64,000 bases of DNA from Bacillota bacterium (GCA_023411175.1 JAEYPB010000082.1:39936-103935), one strand, 5' to 3'; counted from the stretch's first letter, positions 26,378 through 35,088 are shown. The notes: a model not told the origin generated them from the sequence alone. Program-made: numbers and translations.

Positions 26378-27403
26378 ATGGCGACGATTCTGGATGTATC
26401 CAAGGCCGCCGGTGTATCGGTGGCGACAGTCTCCCGCGTGCTCAACGGCAAGGGGCAGGTGAGCACGGCGACCGCCGAGCGGGTTCGCGCGGCGGTGGAG
26501 GCGCTCTCCTACGCACCCAATGTTTCGGCGCGGAACCTGCGCCTGAACGAGAGCCGCATCATCCTGATCGTCGCGCCCAACATCACCAACCCCTACTACA
26601 CGCACATCATCGCGGGCATCGGCAAGGCTGCCCACCGGATGGGCTACAGCGCCTTCCTCTGCGATACCGGCGGCGACCGGGCGGAAACGAAGCGGGTTCT
26701 GGACATGCTGGTCCGCCGGCAGGCCGACGGGGCGATCCTCCTGGCCACGGAGCGGGCGTCCGGCTGGCTTCAGCCCTACGCCGAAAAATTCTCGCTGGTG
26801 CAGAGCTCGGAATTTGACCCGGCGCTCCCCCTCCCCCGGGTTTCCATCGACAACTACGCCGCCGCGCGGGAGGCGATGGCGCACTTGATCTGGCTGGGCC
26901 ACGAGCGCATCGGCCTCGTGTCGAGCCAGAACCAGTACATCTCCACCGCGCTGCGCCTCTCCGGCTACCGGGACGCGCTCCGGGAGGCGAACCTTGACGT
27001 CCGGGAGGACTACATCCGCCGCGGCGCGGCGGACTACAGCTTTAAAAGCGGCTTCGATTCGGCGCGGGAACTCCTGCGGATGCCCGATCGGCCGACGGCG
27101 CTCCTCTGCGTTTCCGACATGCTGGCGCTGGGCGCCATCGCCAGCGCCCGTGAAATGGGCCTCAGGGTGCCGGAAGACGTTACGGTCGTCGGGTTTGACG
27201 ACGTGGAGCACACCACCATGTTCCATCCCCATGTGACCACCGTCGCACAGCCCTGCGCCGAAATCGGCGAAAAGGCCATGCAGATGCTGGAAGCCGCGAT
27301 CAGCCGCGCACCCCTTGACCGGGAGGTTCTCCTGCCCCACCGGCTGATCGTCCGCGAATCCTCCGCGCCCCCATCGAAACTCTCGGCCTGCCAGGGCCGG
27401 TGA
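26378..27403 (+). CDS. LacI-family transcriptional regulator
   Basis: Repressor of 341 residues. The helix-turn-helix and hinge lie at residues 1-55 (ILDVSKAAGVSVATVSRVLN, then YAPNVSARNL). The rest is a periplasmic-binding-like sensor domain, with effector-site residues around NPYYTHIIAGI, PRVSIDNYAAA and VGFDDVEHTTMFHP. ATG 26378 has GCGGAGGA upstream. It is the first gene of the operon and reads into the sugar ABC genes 28 bases on. The inducer is probably the transported sugar or its product; its identity is not readable. Confidence 0.93.
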   Translation: MATILDVSKAAGVSVATVSRVLNGKGQVSTATAERVRAAVEALSYAPNVSARNLRLNESRIILIVAPNITNPYYTHIIAGIGKAAHRMGYSAFLCDTGGDRAETKRVLDMLVRRQADGAILLATERASGWLQPYAEKFSLVQSSEFDPALPLPRVSIDNYAAAREAMAHLIWLGHERIGLVSSQNQYISTALRLSGYRDALREANLDVREDYIRRGAADYSFKSGFDSARELLRMPDRPTALLCVSDMLALGAIASAREMGLRVPEDVTVVGFDDVEHTTMFHPHVTTVAQPCAEIGEKAMQMLEAAISRAPLDREVLLPHRLIVRESSAPPSKLSACQGR

Positions 27404-27431
27404 GCATAACAACTCAGCGGGAGGTAATACC

Positions 27432-28457
27432 ATGCGGAAACTCGTAGCGCTAGCCCTGTCCCTTATGCTGCTCCTGTCGTTCTCGAGCGCCTACGCCCTC
27501 AAGATCGGCGTCGTAACGCCGGACGGCGACCACGGCTTCACCGGTGACTCCATCGCCCAGGCTCAGGCTGAGATCGAGGCCCAGAAGGCCGCCCTCGGCG
27601 ACGAGGTCGAGTTCAAGTTCGGCGTCGGCGGCGAAGCGGCCAAGCAAATCGCCGTCATCGAGGACATCCTGACCTGGGGTCCGGACGTCATCATGCTGTG
27701 GCCGCTCGAAGGCGAGCAACTGCGCTCCACCGCCCAGACCGTCGTGGACGCGGGCGTCAAGCTGGTCATCTATGACCGCCTGATCCCCGACTTTACCGGC
27801 CTCACCGCCGAGATCATGGGCGACAACGAGAAGATCGGCAACATGATGGGCGAATACCTCATCAAGTACTTCAAGGACCGCCTGGACGCCGGCGAAAAGC
27901 TGCAGTTCCTGACCTTCATCGGCGACAGCTCCACCGTCAGCGTGCAGCGCACCAAGGGCATGATGGACGTGCTGAACGCCTCGGCCTACGCCGCCCAGTT
28001 CGAGCAGGTGCACGAGCCCTTCCAGACCGACTGGTCGAACGCCAAGAGCCAGGAGTTCATGGAGAACTGGCTCAACACCACCGACCCGGCCGTGATCGCG
28101 GACCTCGACTTCATCTGCACCCATGACGACGAGATCGTGGACGGCCTGACCATCGCCCTGGGCAACTTCGCGGGCGAGCAGTCGATCAAGCTGATCTCTT
28201 CCGTCGGCGGCCGCAGGGAGACCCTCGACGCCTATGACAACGCCAAGATCGAGCTGGTCACCTACTTCTTCAGCCCCTCCTTCATCCGTGAAGGCATCCG
28301 CCTGGCGGTCGCCGCGGGCAAGGGCGAGCAGTACCAAGGCCAGGACATTGCCGGCCAGCTCTTCCTGATCCCGACCATCGAGATCGATAAGACCACCGTG
28401 GCCGACTACCGCGCCAGCCAGGAGTACGCCGAGCGTTACGCGGCGGTGTCCGGCTGA
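27432..28457 (+). CDS. Sugar ABC transporter substrate-binding protein
   Basis: Peripla_BP_4 (ribose/xylose/galactose-type) binding protein of 341 residues. A cleavable signal peptide ends near AYA (about residue 22), but there is no lipobox Cys, unusual for a monoderm. Sugar-site segments include GDHGFTGDS, MLWPLEG, VIYDRLIPDF and GDNEKIGNMMGEYL, closest in feel to xylose-type proteins. SD GGGAGG lies just upstream. A structured repeat begins after the stop, before the ATPase gene, so the binding protein may be made in excess. Confidence 0.9.
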   Translation: MRKLVALALSLMLLLSFSSAYALKIGVVTPDGDHGFTGDSIAQAQAEIEAQKAALGDEVEFKFGVGGEAAKQIAVIEDILTWGPDVIMLWPLEGEQLRSTAQTVVDAGVKLVIYDRLIPDFTGLTAEIMGDNEKIGNMMGEYLIKYFKDRLDAGEKLQFLTFIGDSSTVSVQRTKGMMDVLNASAYAAQFEQVHEPFQTDWSNAKSQEFMENWLNTTDPAVIADLDFICTHDDEIVDGLTIALGNFAGEQSIKLISSVGGRRETLDAYDNAKIELVTYFFSPSFIREGIRLAVAAGKGEQYQGQDIAGQLFLIPTIEIDKTTVADYRASQEYAERYAAVSG

Positions 28458-28464
28458 TCGGAAG

Positions 28465-28613
28465 CAAATCCCCCGGCGGGGTTTGACGCCATAGCCAAGC
28501 GCGCCTGAAGTGCCCGCGCATTTCCGGGCGGCGCGTTGACCGAAGGAACCGTTTCCGCCACCAGTGCTCGCACTGATGGCGGAAACTTGATTCCCCGCGC
28601 GAGCCTCCGGAAA
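28465..28613 (+). repeat. 3' structured repeat, copy A (inside the sugar ABC operon)
   Basis: Begins eight bases after the binding-protein stop. Hairpin 0 at 28465-28485 (CAAATCCCC/GGGGTTTG), hairpin 1 at 28499-28534 (GCCTGAAGTGC pairing GCATTTCCGGGC), linker TTGACCGAAGGAACC, hairpin 2 at 28551-28586 (GTTTCCGCCA/TGGCGGAAAC with inner CAGTGC/GCACTG), and a decayed hairpin 3 ending CGGAAA at 28613. No T run follows, so transcription can continue to the ATPase gene. Confidence 0.75.
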
Positions 28614-28659
28614 CGCCAAAGGCCGGACATCGCGCAGTCTCGCAAAGGGAGGTGCCCAA

Positions 28660-30162
28660 GTGCTGGTAGAAATGAAGGGAATCGTGGTGGATTTCGGGCC
28701 GGTCCGGGCGGTGGATCATGTGGATTTCACCGTTCGCCCGGGTGAAATCGTGGGCCTTCTGGGTGAGAACGGCGCGGGCAAGTCGACGCTTATGAACGCA
28801 CTCGCCGGCACCCTCGCGCCCGCGGAGGGCGAAATTTATCTGGACGGCAAGAAAGTGCGCCTGGAAAACGCACTCCACGCCATGCGGCTGGGCATCCGCT
28901 TCATCCATCAGGAGCTCAGCCTCTGCAACGACCTGACCGTGTTTGAAAACCTGTACCTGGCCGAGGAAATCCTCTCCGGGCCGCTACTAAACAAAAAGGA
29001 AATGGCCCGTCGCGCGGCGGAGGTCTTCCGACGCATGCAGGTGGACATCGACCCCTGGTCCCCCGTGGGCCGCCTCCAACCGGCCGAAAAGCAGCTGGTG
29101 GAGATCGCCCGGGCGCTCCTTTTCAAAAGCGAGCTGATCATCATGGACGAGCCTACCACCGCGCTGTCCACCCACGAAATCGAGAGCTTGTTTGAAATCA
29201 TGCGCCAACTCAAAAGAGAGGGCGTCAGCTTCATTTATATATCCCACAAGATGCCGGAGCTTTTCGCGATCTGCGACACCTATTATGTGCTCCGGGACGG
29301 AAAATACGTATCGAGCGGCGCATTCCTGGACATCGACGAGGCAGGCGCCACCGACATGATGATCGGCCGCCAGCTGGCGGACGAGGATTTCGCCCACAAA
29401 CCCAGCTACGTCCGAAGCGAAGTGGCGCTCTCCGTGAAGAACCTGTCCGGCGCGGCCTTCCGGAATGTATCGTTTGACCTGCACCGGGGCGAAGTGATCG
29501 CCATCACCGGCCTTCAGGGCTCCGGACGGGACAGCCTGGCGGACGCGCTCTTCGGCGCGGAAGCCGCCACCGGAGAGATCTCCGTGAACGGGAGGCCGGT
29601 AAAGCCCGGCAGCCCGGTGATCTCCCGCATGCGCATGGGGCTTGCGATGGTACCGCGCGCCCGCAAGGAACGCGGGATCCTGAGCGACCTGTCCATCTAC
29701 GACAACACCTCGATGGGCTTTTTCAACACCAAGTTCCGCCGCCTCCTGATAAACCCCAAAGAGGAGGCCAAACGGTACGAGCGCCAGAAGAAAGCGCTGT
29801 CCATCAAGGCCGACAACCCGAAAAACCCCATCACGTCGCTGTCCGGCGGCAACCAGCAGAAGGTGATCCTCGGGCGCTGGCTGGAGACCGACGCCGACAT
29901 CCTGATCTTCGACAACCCCACCCAGGGCATTGATGTGGGCACGAAGTTTGAAATCTATCACCTGATCCTGAGGCTGGCCTCGAGCGGCAAGGCCATTCTG
30001 GTCTTCAGCTCGGAGTTCCCGGAGATCTTCAAGGTCGCCGACCGCTGTCTGGTCATGTACCTGGGCGAGGTGCGGGCATCCCTCGGACGGAACGAGCTGA
30101 CCGAACAGAACATGATGTACTACGCCACCGGCGCGAATTTGGAGGGTATCAAGCATGCTTAA
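28660..30162 (+). CDS. Sugar ABC transporter ATP-binding protein (double ABC, RbsA/MglA type)
   Basis: ATPase of 500 residues made of two fused ABC domains. The first has GENGAGKST, LQPAEKQLVEIARAL and IIMDEPTTAL. The second has a degenerate Walker A (GLQGSGRDS), and LSGGNQQKVILGRWL, FDNPTQGIDVG. This is standard for CUT2 sugar importers. The start is GTG at 28660 with GGGAGGTG upstream. It overlaps the permease gene by eight bases. Confidence 0.94.
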   Translation: MLVEMKGIVVDFGPVRAVDHVDFTVRPGEIVGLLGENGAGKSTLMNALAGTLAPAEGEIYLDGKKVRLENALHAMRLGIRFIHQELSLCNDLTVFENLYLAEEILSGPLLNKKEMARRAAEVFRRMQVDIDPWSPVGRLQPAEKQLVEIARALLFKSELIIMDEPTTALSTHEIESLFEIMRQLKREGVSFIYISHKMPELFAICDTYYVLRDGKYVSSGAFLDIDEAGATDMMIGRQLADEDFAHKPSYVRSEVALSVKNLSGAAFRNVSFDLHRGEVIAITGLQGSGRDSLADALFGAEAATGEISVNGRPVKPGSPVISRMRMGLAMVPRARKERGILSDLSIYDNTSMGFFNTKFRRLLINPKEEAKRYERQKKALSIKADNPKNPITSLSGGNQQKVILGRWLETDADILIFDNPTQGIDVGTKFEIYHLILRLASSGKAILVFSSEFPEIFKVADRCLVMYLGEVRASLGRNELTEQNMMYYATGANLEGIKHA

Positions 30163-31147
30163 GATGGCGCAGGCGCGTTCCCCCCGGTACTTCCTGAAAA
30201 GGCTCCTGTCGGAGTACAGCTACTGGCTCTCCTTCGTGATGCTGCTGGCGCTGGCCTTCTACTTCAACCCCAACTTCTTCCGGTGGACGAACATTTCGAA
30301 CATCTTTGTGCAGAGCGCGCCCACGGGCATCATCGCGCTGGGCATGACGATGGTCATCTGCGCCGGGCAGATCGACATCTCCGTCGGCTCGCAGGTGGCG
30401 ATCATCTCCGGCCTTTCGATTCTGGTTTTGAACGCCACGTCGAACATCTGGCTGATGCTCCTGTTCTGCCTGGCGCTGGGGCTTTTCATCGGCACCTTCA
30501 CCGGCGTTCTGGTCTCCAAGGGCCACATGCCCGCGATGATCGCCACGCTGGCGGTGCAGACCGCCTGCCGATCGATCATCAACCAGATCGGCCAGGGCGG
30601 CCCCTTCACCGTGGCGGACAAGGCCAACTACGAGGCGTTCCGCATGGTGGCCGCCGGGAACATCCCGGTGTTCGGGCTCAAAATCCCCTATCCGATGATC
30701 ATGCTGGTGGCGCTGTCGCTTCTCTTCGGCCTCATCATGCAGCGCACGAAGCTGGGCAAGCACGTCTACGCGGTGGGTTCCAACGAGACCTCGGCCCGCC
30801 TCGCGGGCGTGGGCGTGGACAAGATCAAGACGCTGGTCTTCACGATCACGGGTCTTCTCTGCGGTTTCGCGGGCTGGCTGTACGCCTCCCGCGTGATGGC
30901 GGTCTCCTCCGCAAGCGCCGGCAACCTGTTTGAGATGGACGCCATCGCGGCGGTGGCCATCGGTGGCACGTCCATGTCGGGCGGGCGCGGCAAGGTCATC
31001 GGCACTTTCCTGGGCGTATTGATGTTCAAGATCATCAACAACATCCTGACGATGGCGAATGTACCGACATTCTTAAACGGCGCCATCTCCGGCGGCATCA
31101 TCATCATCGCGGTGCTCTTGCAGAACACCCAGGGCAGGAGAAAGTAA
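30155..31147 (+). CDS. Sugar ABC transporter permease (RbsC type)
   Basis: CUT2 permease of 330 residues with eight to ten membrane helices. Family signatures are GMTMVICAGQIDISVGS, LAVQTACRSI and the cytoplasmic loop GSNETSARLAGVGVDKIK that contacts the ATPase. The later AIAAVAIGGTSMSGGRGK stretch is also typical. Only one permease gene is present, so the channel is probably a homodimer. It is followed after 13 bases by an oxidoreductase gene. Confidence 0.94.
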   Translation: MLKMAQARSPRYFLKRLLSEYSYWLSFVMLLALAFYFNPNFFRWTNISNIFVQSAPTGIIALGMTMVICAGQIDISVGSQVAIISGLSILVLNATSNIWLMLLFCLALGLFIGTFTGVLVSKGHMPAMIATLAVQTACRSIINQIGQGGPFTVADKANYEAFRMVAAGNIPVFGLKIPYPMIMLVALSLLFGLIMQRTKLGKHVYAVGSNETSARLAGVGVDKIKTLVFTITGLLCGFAGWLYASRVMAVSSASAGNLFEMDAIAAVAIGGTSMSGGRGKVIGTFLGVLMFKIINNILTMANVPTFLNGAISGGIIIIAVLLQNTQGRRK

Positions 31148-31160
31148 AGGAGGGCGCGGC

Positions 31161-32207
31161 ATGCTTAAAATCGGCATCCTCGGCTGCGGAAAGATCACCG
31201 AAGTACGCCATGCACCGGAATACGCCGAAAACCTGTCGTGCCGAATCGACGCTTGGTACGACTACGTCCCGGAGCGCGCCAGGGCGATGGCCGATAAGTT
31301 CGGCGGCAAGGTGTGTGAGACGGCGGAAGAGCTGATTGGCCTCGACCTCGACGCCGTCAGCGTGTGCGTCGCCAACGTGTACCACGCGGATCTGACCATC
31401 AAGGCGCTGAACGCGGGCAAGCACGTGCTCTGCGAAAAGCCGATGGCCGTCTCCCTCGCGGAGTGCGAGGCGATGGTGGAGGCCGCCCACAAAAGCGGCA
31501 AGCACCTGATGATCGGCCACAACCAGCGCTACGCGCCCGCCCACCAGAAGGCGCGGTCGCTGATCGAGGCGGGCGAAATCGGCAGCGTGCTGTCGTTTCT
31601 GACCACCTTCGGCCATTCCGGCCCTGAAATCTGGACCGGCGCGGCCAACAGCTGGTTCTTTGACCGCAGCAAGGCCGCCTTCGGCGCGCTGGCGGACCTG
31701 GGCATCCACAAGGCCGACCTGATCCACTACCTGACGGGCCAGGAGATCACCGAGGTCAGCGCCTTCGTGGACACCCTCGACAAAAAATACCCGGACGGCG
31801 CGCCCATCTCGGTGGACGACAACGCCGTGTGCGTCATGCGGCTGTCGAGCGGCGGCATGGGCGTATTGCGCGTCAGCTGGACGTTCTACGGCCAGGAGGA
31901 CAACTCCACCCGCATCTACGGCACGAAGGGCGTGCTGCGCGTCTACGACGATCCGCGCCAGTCGCTGATCCTGGAAAGGCGGGACGGCACCGTGGAGCAC
32001 TTCGAACTGGACAGGATCACCACCAACGAGGAGCAGACTGCGGGCCAGCGCCGCTCCACCGGCGTCATCGACGCCTTTGTTGCGAGCATCCTCACCAACA
32101 CGCCTTCCCTCGCCGAGGGCGACGAGGCCGTGAAGGCCATGCGCGCCATCTTCGCCGCCGACCGCGCCGCCCGGGAGGGCCGGGCCGTGAAGGTTGAGAA
32201 GGGGTAG
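31161..32207 (+). CDS. Gfo/Idh/MocA family oxidoreductase
   Basis: NAD(P)-dependent dehydrogenase of 348 residues acting on sugars, inositols or their derivatives. The N-terminal Rossmann fold has GILGCGKI, and the catalytic EKPMAVS is at about residue 94. A second conserved segment, DLGIHKADL, holds the active-site Asp and His. As the last gene of the LacI-ABC operon it probably performs the first oxidation of the imported sugar or polyol. The substrate is not readable; inositol, scyllo-inositol and other sugars are all possible. Confidence 0.9.
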   Translation: MLKIGILGCGKITEVRHAPEYAENLSCRIDAWYDYVPERARAMADKFGGKVCETAEELIGLDLDAVSVCVANVYHADLTIKALNAGKHVLCEKPMAVSLAECEAMVEAAHKSGKHLMIGHNQRYAPAHQKARSLIEAGEIGSVLSFLTTFGHSGPEIWTGAANSWFFDRSKAAFGALADLGIHKADLIHYLTGQEITEVSAFVDTLDKKYPDGAPISVDDNAVCVMRLSSGGMGVLRVSWTFYGQEDNSTRIYGTKGVLRVYDDPRQSLILERRDGTVEHFELDRITTNEEQTAGQRRSTGVIDAFVASILTNTPSLAEGDEAVKAMRAIFAADRAAREGRAVKVEKG

Positions 32208-32285
32208 GCTTTCCAATACGCCGAATGCTTTATAAGAGCGGCGCCGGGAGCGATCAGACCCCCGGGGAATTCTGTCGATGATCTG

Positions 32286-32321
32286 AGCGGCGCCGGAGCC
32301 AAAGGGTTCCGGCGCCGCTTG
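32286..32321 (+). terminator. Terminator of the sugar operon
   Basis: AGCGGCGCCGGA pairs with TCCGGCGCCGCT, followed by TGTTATG. The T tract is weak. Just upstream, GAGCGGCGCCGG occurs once more as a direct repeat around 32237. Confidence 0.6.
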
Positions 32322-32371
32322 TTATGCCCGCTTTCTTCTGCGCGCCGCGCAGGCACGCCTCCGCAGACATA

Positions 32372-32408
32372 GCAAAAACCCCTGAAATCTTACGATTTCA
32401 GGGGCTTT
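32372..32408 (-). terminator. Terminator of the tRNA transcript
   Basis: On the minus strand CCCCTGAAATC pairs with GATTTCAGGGG, followed by TTTTTG. It lies directly after the tRNA-Glu gene. Confidence 0.85.
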
Positions 32409-32410
32409 CC

Positions 32411-32485
32411 GTTGGCACCTCCAAGGGGACTCGAACCCCTGTTTTCGCCGTGAGAGGGCGACGTCTTAACCGCTTGACCATGGAG
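32411..32485 (-). tRNA. tRNA-Glu(CTC)
   Basis: Cloverleaf of 75 bases with encoded CCA. Acceptor stem GCCTCCA/TGGAGGT with a first G-U pair, D loop with AAGCGGTTA, anticodon stem TCGCC/GGCGA around the loop CTCTCAC (anticodon CTC), and the T loop GTTCGAGTC. It reads GAG, the favoured Glu codon in a GC-rich genome. Confidence 0.97.
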
Positions 32486-32490
32486 GCATG

Positions 32491-32566
32491 CTTGGCTGCC
32501 GAACTAGGATTCGAACCTAGACAATACGAGTCAGAGTCGTAGGTGCTACCGTTACACCATTCGGCA
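32491..32566 (-). tRNA. tRNA-Gln(CTG)
   Basis: Cloverleaf of 76 bases with encoded CCA. Acceptor TGCCGAA/TTCGGCA, anticodon stem TACGA/TCGTA with loop CTCTGAC (anticodon CTG, reads CAG), T loop GTTCGAATC. It is the first gene of a two-tRNA transcript with tRNA-Glu. Confidence 0.97.
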
Positions 32567-32616
32567 AGGTGTCAACCGAACGCCGCTTTGACAGCCGCAT
32601 CCGACCGACGAATGGT

Positions 32617-32645
32617 ATTATAGCAAACTGGAAGACGCGTGTCAA
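32617..32645 (-). promoter_or_regulatory. Consensus promoter of the tRNA pair
   Basis: Minus-strand TTGACA (32640-32645), exactly 17 bases, TATAAT (32617-32622). Both hexamers are perfect, as expected for a stable-RNA promoter. Confidence 0.93.
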
Positions 32646-32717
32646 CAACTTTTTTAGAGCCACATACATTTATCCATATCCTTACAAATTAAAAGTTGGT
32701 AAATGACCCAATAACAC

Positions 32718-32747
32718 TTGAAATGGCGCGCAGGGGGGATGTATAGT
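32718..32747 (+). promoter_or_regulatory. Promoter of the HPr-like gene
   Basis: TTGAAA (32718-32723), 18 bases, TATAGT (32742-32747). A GTGAGGT SD follows before the start. Confidence 0.6.
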
Positions 32748-32788
32748 GATGACAGCGGACTCAATGAGGATGTAAGTGAGGTATTGTT

Positions 32789-33019
32789 ATGCGCGCTGTC
32801 AACATCAAGCTGAGTTTGGCCGAAAACGTCAAGACGTTTGTCAACATCGTCAACCGGCACCCCTATGACATCGACCTTCGCGCCGGTCGTCATGTGGTGG
32901 ACGCCAAGTCCATCCTGGGCATCTTCAGTCTGGACCTTTCGCGCCCCATCACCCTGGAAGTGTACAACGACGATTGCGAAGACTTGATGGAAGAGATCAA
33001 GCCGTTCATCATCAACTAA
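32789..33019 (+). CDS. HPr-fold protein lacking the phosphocarrier His (Crh-like)
   Basis: Protein of 76 residues that aligns with HPr without gaps between the active site and Ser-46. The regulatory Ser is kept as S41 in KSILGIFSLDL. The catalytic His15 position is Leu10 and Arg17 is Glu12, so PTS phosphotransfer should be impossible. The nearest functional analogue is Crh of Bacillus, a CcpA partner phosphorylated only on Ser by HPr kinase. No hprK or ptsI is in the window. It is monocistronic, with its own promoter and terminator. The role in carbon control is inferred. Confidence 0.8.
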   Translation: MRAVNIKLSLAENVKTFVNIVNRHPYDIDLRAGRHVVDAKSILGIFSLDLSRPITLEVYNDDCEDLMEEIKPFIIN

Positions 33020-33028
33020 GCTTCGTTG

Positions 33029-33065
33029 AAAAAGAACCGGAAGGCGATGCCTTCCGGTTCTTTTT
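33029..33065 (+). terminator. Terminator of the HPr-like gene
   Basis: AAAAAGAACCGGAAGG pairs perfectly with CCTTCCGGTTCTTTTT. It is one of the strongest intrinsic terminators in the window. Confidence 0.93.
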
Positions 33066-33166
33066 GTCGTTTCTTCGCCGTGCCGTCCTTCACGGCAGAA
33101 TTCGCACATTTTCACGACTTCGCGCTTTTTTTGCCCGCGCCCCTGTTCAATCGATTATGCTTATGT

Positions 33167-33172
33167 TATAAT
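33167..33172 (+). promoter_or_regulatory. Extended -10 promoter of the coiled-coil protein gene
   Basis: TATAAT at 33167-33172 preceded by TGT. The -35 region (TGTTCA at 33144) is poor. Confidence 0.5.
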
Positions 33173-33216
33173 TTGTATCGTTCACCGAGGATCTATAACG
33201 TTGGGGGGTTCACAAA

Positions 33217-33702
33217 ATGAAAGCCTGGAAACTGGTCTCGCTGCTCTTGGCCATCGCCCTGATCGTCGCCGTGGTGTTTTGCGTCAACCTGAACAACAGC
33301 CAGAAACTGGCGAACGATGCCCTGGCCAAGGCCGGAGACGACCTGAAAGCCGCCGAGTCCGCCATCGCGGAAAAAGAGCAGGCGCTGACCGATGCGGCGG
33401 CAGAGAGCAAGGCCGCGCTGGATCAGGCCGCCGCCGACAAGGACGCCGCCGCCGTGGAGGCCGAAGCGAAGCTGACGTCTGCCCTCGATCAGGCCAAGGC
33501 CGACCTCGAAGCCGCCGCCGCCGATAAGGAATCCGCCGTCGCCCAGGCCGTCAAGGACGGCGAGACCAAGCTGGCCGAGGCCGTGACCAAGGCCAAAGCG
33601 GAGCTGCAGGCCGTGATCGACGAGAAAGATGCGCTCCTCGCCGAGGCGCAGGCTGCGATCGAGAAGCTCCAGCAGCAGAACAAGAGCTTCACCACGCCCT
33701 GA
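33217..33702 (+). CDS. Membrane-anchored Ala-rich coiled-coil protein
   Basis: Protein of 161 residues with one N-terminal membrane helix (about 5-25) and then a nearly continuous alanine-, lysine- and glutamate-rich helix (about 30-155) predicted to form a coiled coil. The composition is low-complexity, and no family is recognised. It is followed 87 bases later by a PpiC-type foldase gene on the same strand, so the two may form an envelope unit. SD GGGGGG lies about ten bases upstream of the ATG. It could be a spacer, adaptor or division-related protein. Confidence 0.65.
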   Translation: MKAWKLVSLLLAIALIVAVVFCVNLNNSQKLANDALAKAGDDLKAAESAIAEKEQALTDAAAESKAALDQAAADKDAAAVEAEAKLTSALDQAKADLEAAAADKESAVAQAVKDGETKLAEAVTKAKAELQAVIDEKDALLAEAQAAIEKLQQQNKSFTTP

Positions 33703-33789
33703 CGCATCTTTTTTTCAGCATTTTTCGTCCAAAGGAAAACGGGCGGCCGTAAGCGCCGCCTGTTCCTATAAAACTGGAGGCATGTAAAA

Positions 33790-35088
33790 ATGAGGAAACT
33801 TCTGTCCCTGGTCATCGCGCTGATCGTTATGATGCTGCCCGTCGGCGCGCTCATGGAAGCGCCTGCTGCCACCGCAGCGCCCGCGGCGGAAGCCACCGAA
33901 GCCCCCGCTGCCGAAGCTGCTCCCGAAGCGGCCGCGCCGGAAGCTGCCGCCGAAGCCACCCCCGCACCCACTTCCGACCCGGCCAAGGTCGTCGCCACGG
34001 TGGACGGGGACGAAATCCTCTTAAGCGATGTTGAGGGCTACTTTCAGACCCTCGCCAGCCAATACGCGGGCTATGTGGACGTAAATCAGGAGGCCATCCG
34101 CTCCGTCCTGATGGAACAGGCGCTTGAATACGCAATCCAGGTCAAGCTGATGCAGCATGAGGCCGCGCGGCTGGGGCTGGATCAGCTGACCGACGAAGAA
34201 GGCGCGAGCCTCGACCAGAAGGCCGAGGAGAACTACAACGCCGCGCTGGCAAATTATTCCACCTACCTCACCGAGTCCGGCGTCACCGAGGAAGACGCCA
34301 AGGCGCAGGCCGAGGTGTACTTCGCATCCCAGGGCTACGCGCTTGAGAAGGTCAAGGAGCAGTACCGGATGTCGCAGGTGCTGAACACGCTCTACAGCAG
34401 CATCATCGACCCCGTCACCGTGTCCGATGAGGACGTGAAGGCTGCCTACGATGAGAAGGTCGCCGCGGAGAAGGCCTCCTACGATGCGGACCCCGCCGCC
34501 TACTGCACCGCGGTGATCAGCGGCACCACCGCCTACTACACGCCGGAGGGCATCCGCGCCGTCAAGCACATCCTCATCAAGCCCGAGAAAATCGACGAAA
34601 TTAACACCCTGAAGGGCACCATCGCAAACGCGGAAACCTCCGAAGCCGACAAGGCCGAAGCCCAGACCCAACTGGACGCACTCCTCAAGGAGGCGCAGCC
34701 CAAGGTGGATGAGGTTCAGGCCAAGATCGATGCCGGCGAGGACTTCCAGAGCCTGATCGACACCTACGGCGAGGATCCGGGCATGCAGGCCGGTTCCGCC
34801 AACGCCGAAAAGGGTTACTATGTGTCTGAAGGCGCTTCCTTCGACGCGGCGTTCCTGGCCGCTGCGCTCGCCCTTGAAAAGGTTGGCGACGTTTCGGCGC
34901 CGGTTCTGGGCAGCTACGGCTACCACTTCATCCGCTACGAGTCAGACGTGCCCGCCGGCCCGGTGGCGTACGATTCCGTCAAGGAAGCGCTGAGCTCCGA
35001 GGCGCTCAAAACCGCCCAGAGCAGCACTTTCTCCAAGAAGCTGGACGAGATGAAGGCCGCCGCGAAGATCGAGAACTTCGGCCTGTAA
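33790..35088 (+). CDS. Exported PpiC/PrsA-type peptidyl-prolyl isomerase
   Basis: Extracytoplasmic foldase of 432 residues. An N-terminal signal sequence (no lipobox) is followed by an Ala/Pro/Glu-rich linker (about 22-60), a SurA-like helical chaperone domain (about 65-250), and a parvulin domain split by a helical insertion: RAVKHILI, then a Lys/Glu-rich stretch, then FQSLIDTYGEDPG and GSYGYHFIRYE. ATG 33790 has a TGGAGGC SD. PrsA of Bacillus is a lipoprotein; this one lacks the Cys, so it may be anchored by an uncleaved helix or released. Confidence 0.85.
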   Translation: MRKLLSLVIALIVMMLPVGALMEAPAATAAPAAEATEAPAAEAAPEAAAPEAAAEATPAPTSDPAKVVATVDGDEILLSDVEGYFQTLASQYAGYVDVNQEAIRSVLMEQALEYAIQVKLMQHEAARLGLDQLTDEEGASLDQKAEENYNAALANYSTYLTESGVTEEDAKAQAEVYFASQGYALEKVKEQYRMSQVLNTLYSSIIDPVTVSDEDVKAAYDEKVAAEKASYDADPAAYCTAVISGTTAYYTPEGIRAVKHILIKPEKIDEINTLKGTIANAETSEADKAEAQTQLDALLKEAQPKVDEVQAKIDAGEDFQSLIDTYGEDPGMQAGSANAEKGYYVSEGASFDAAFLAAALALEKVGDVSAPVLGSYGYHFIRYESDVPAGPVAYDSVKEALSSEALKTAQSSTFSKKLDEMKAAAKIENFGL

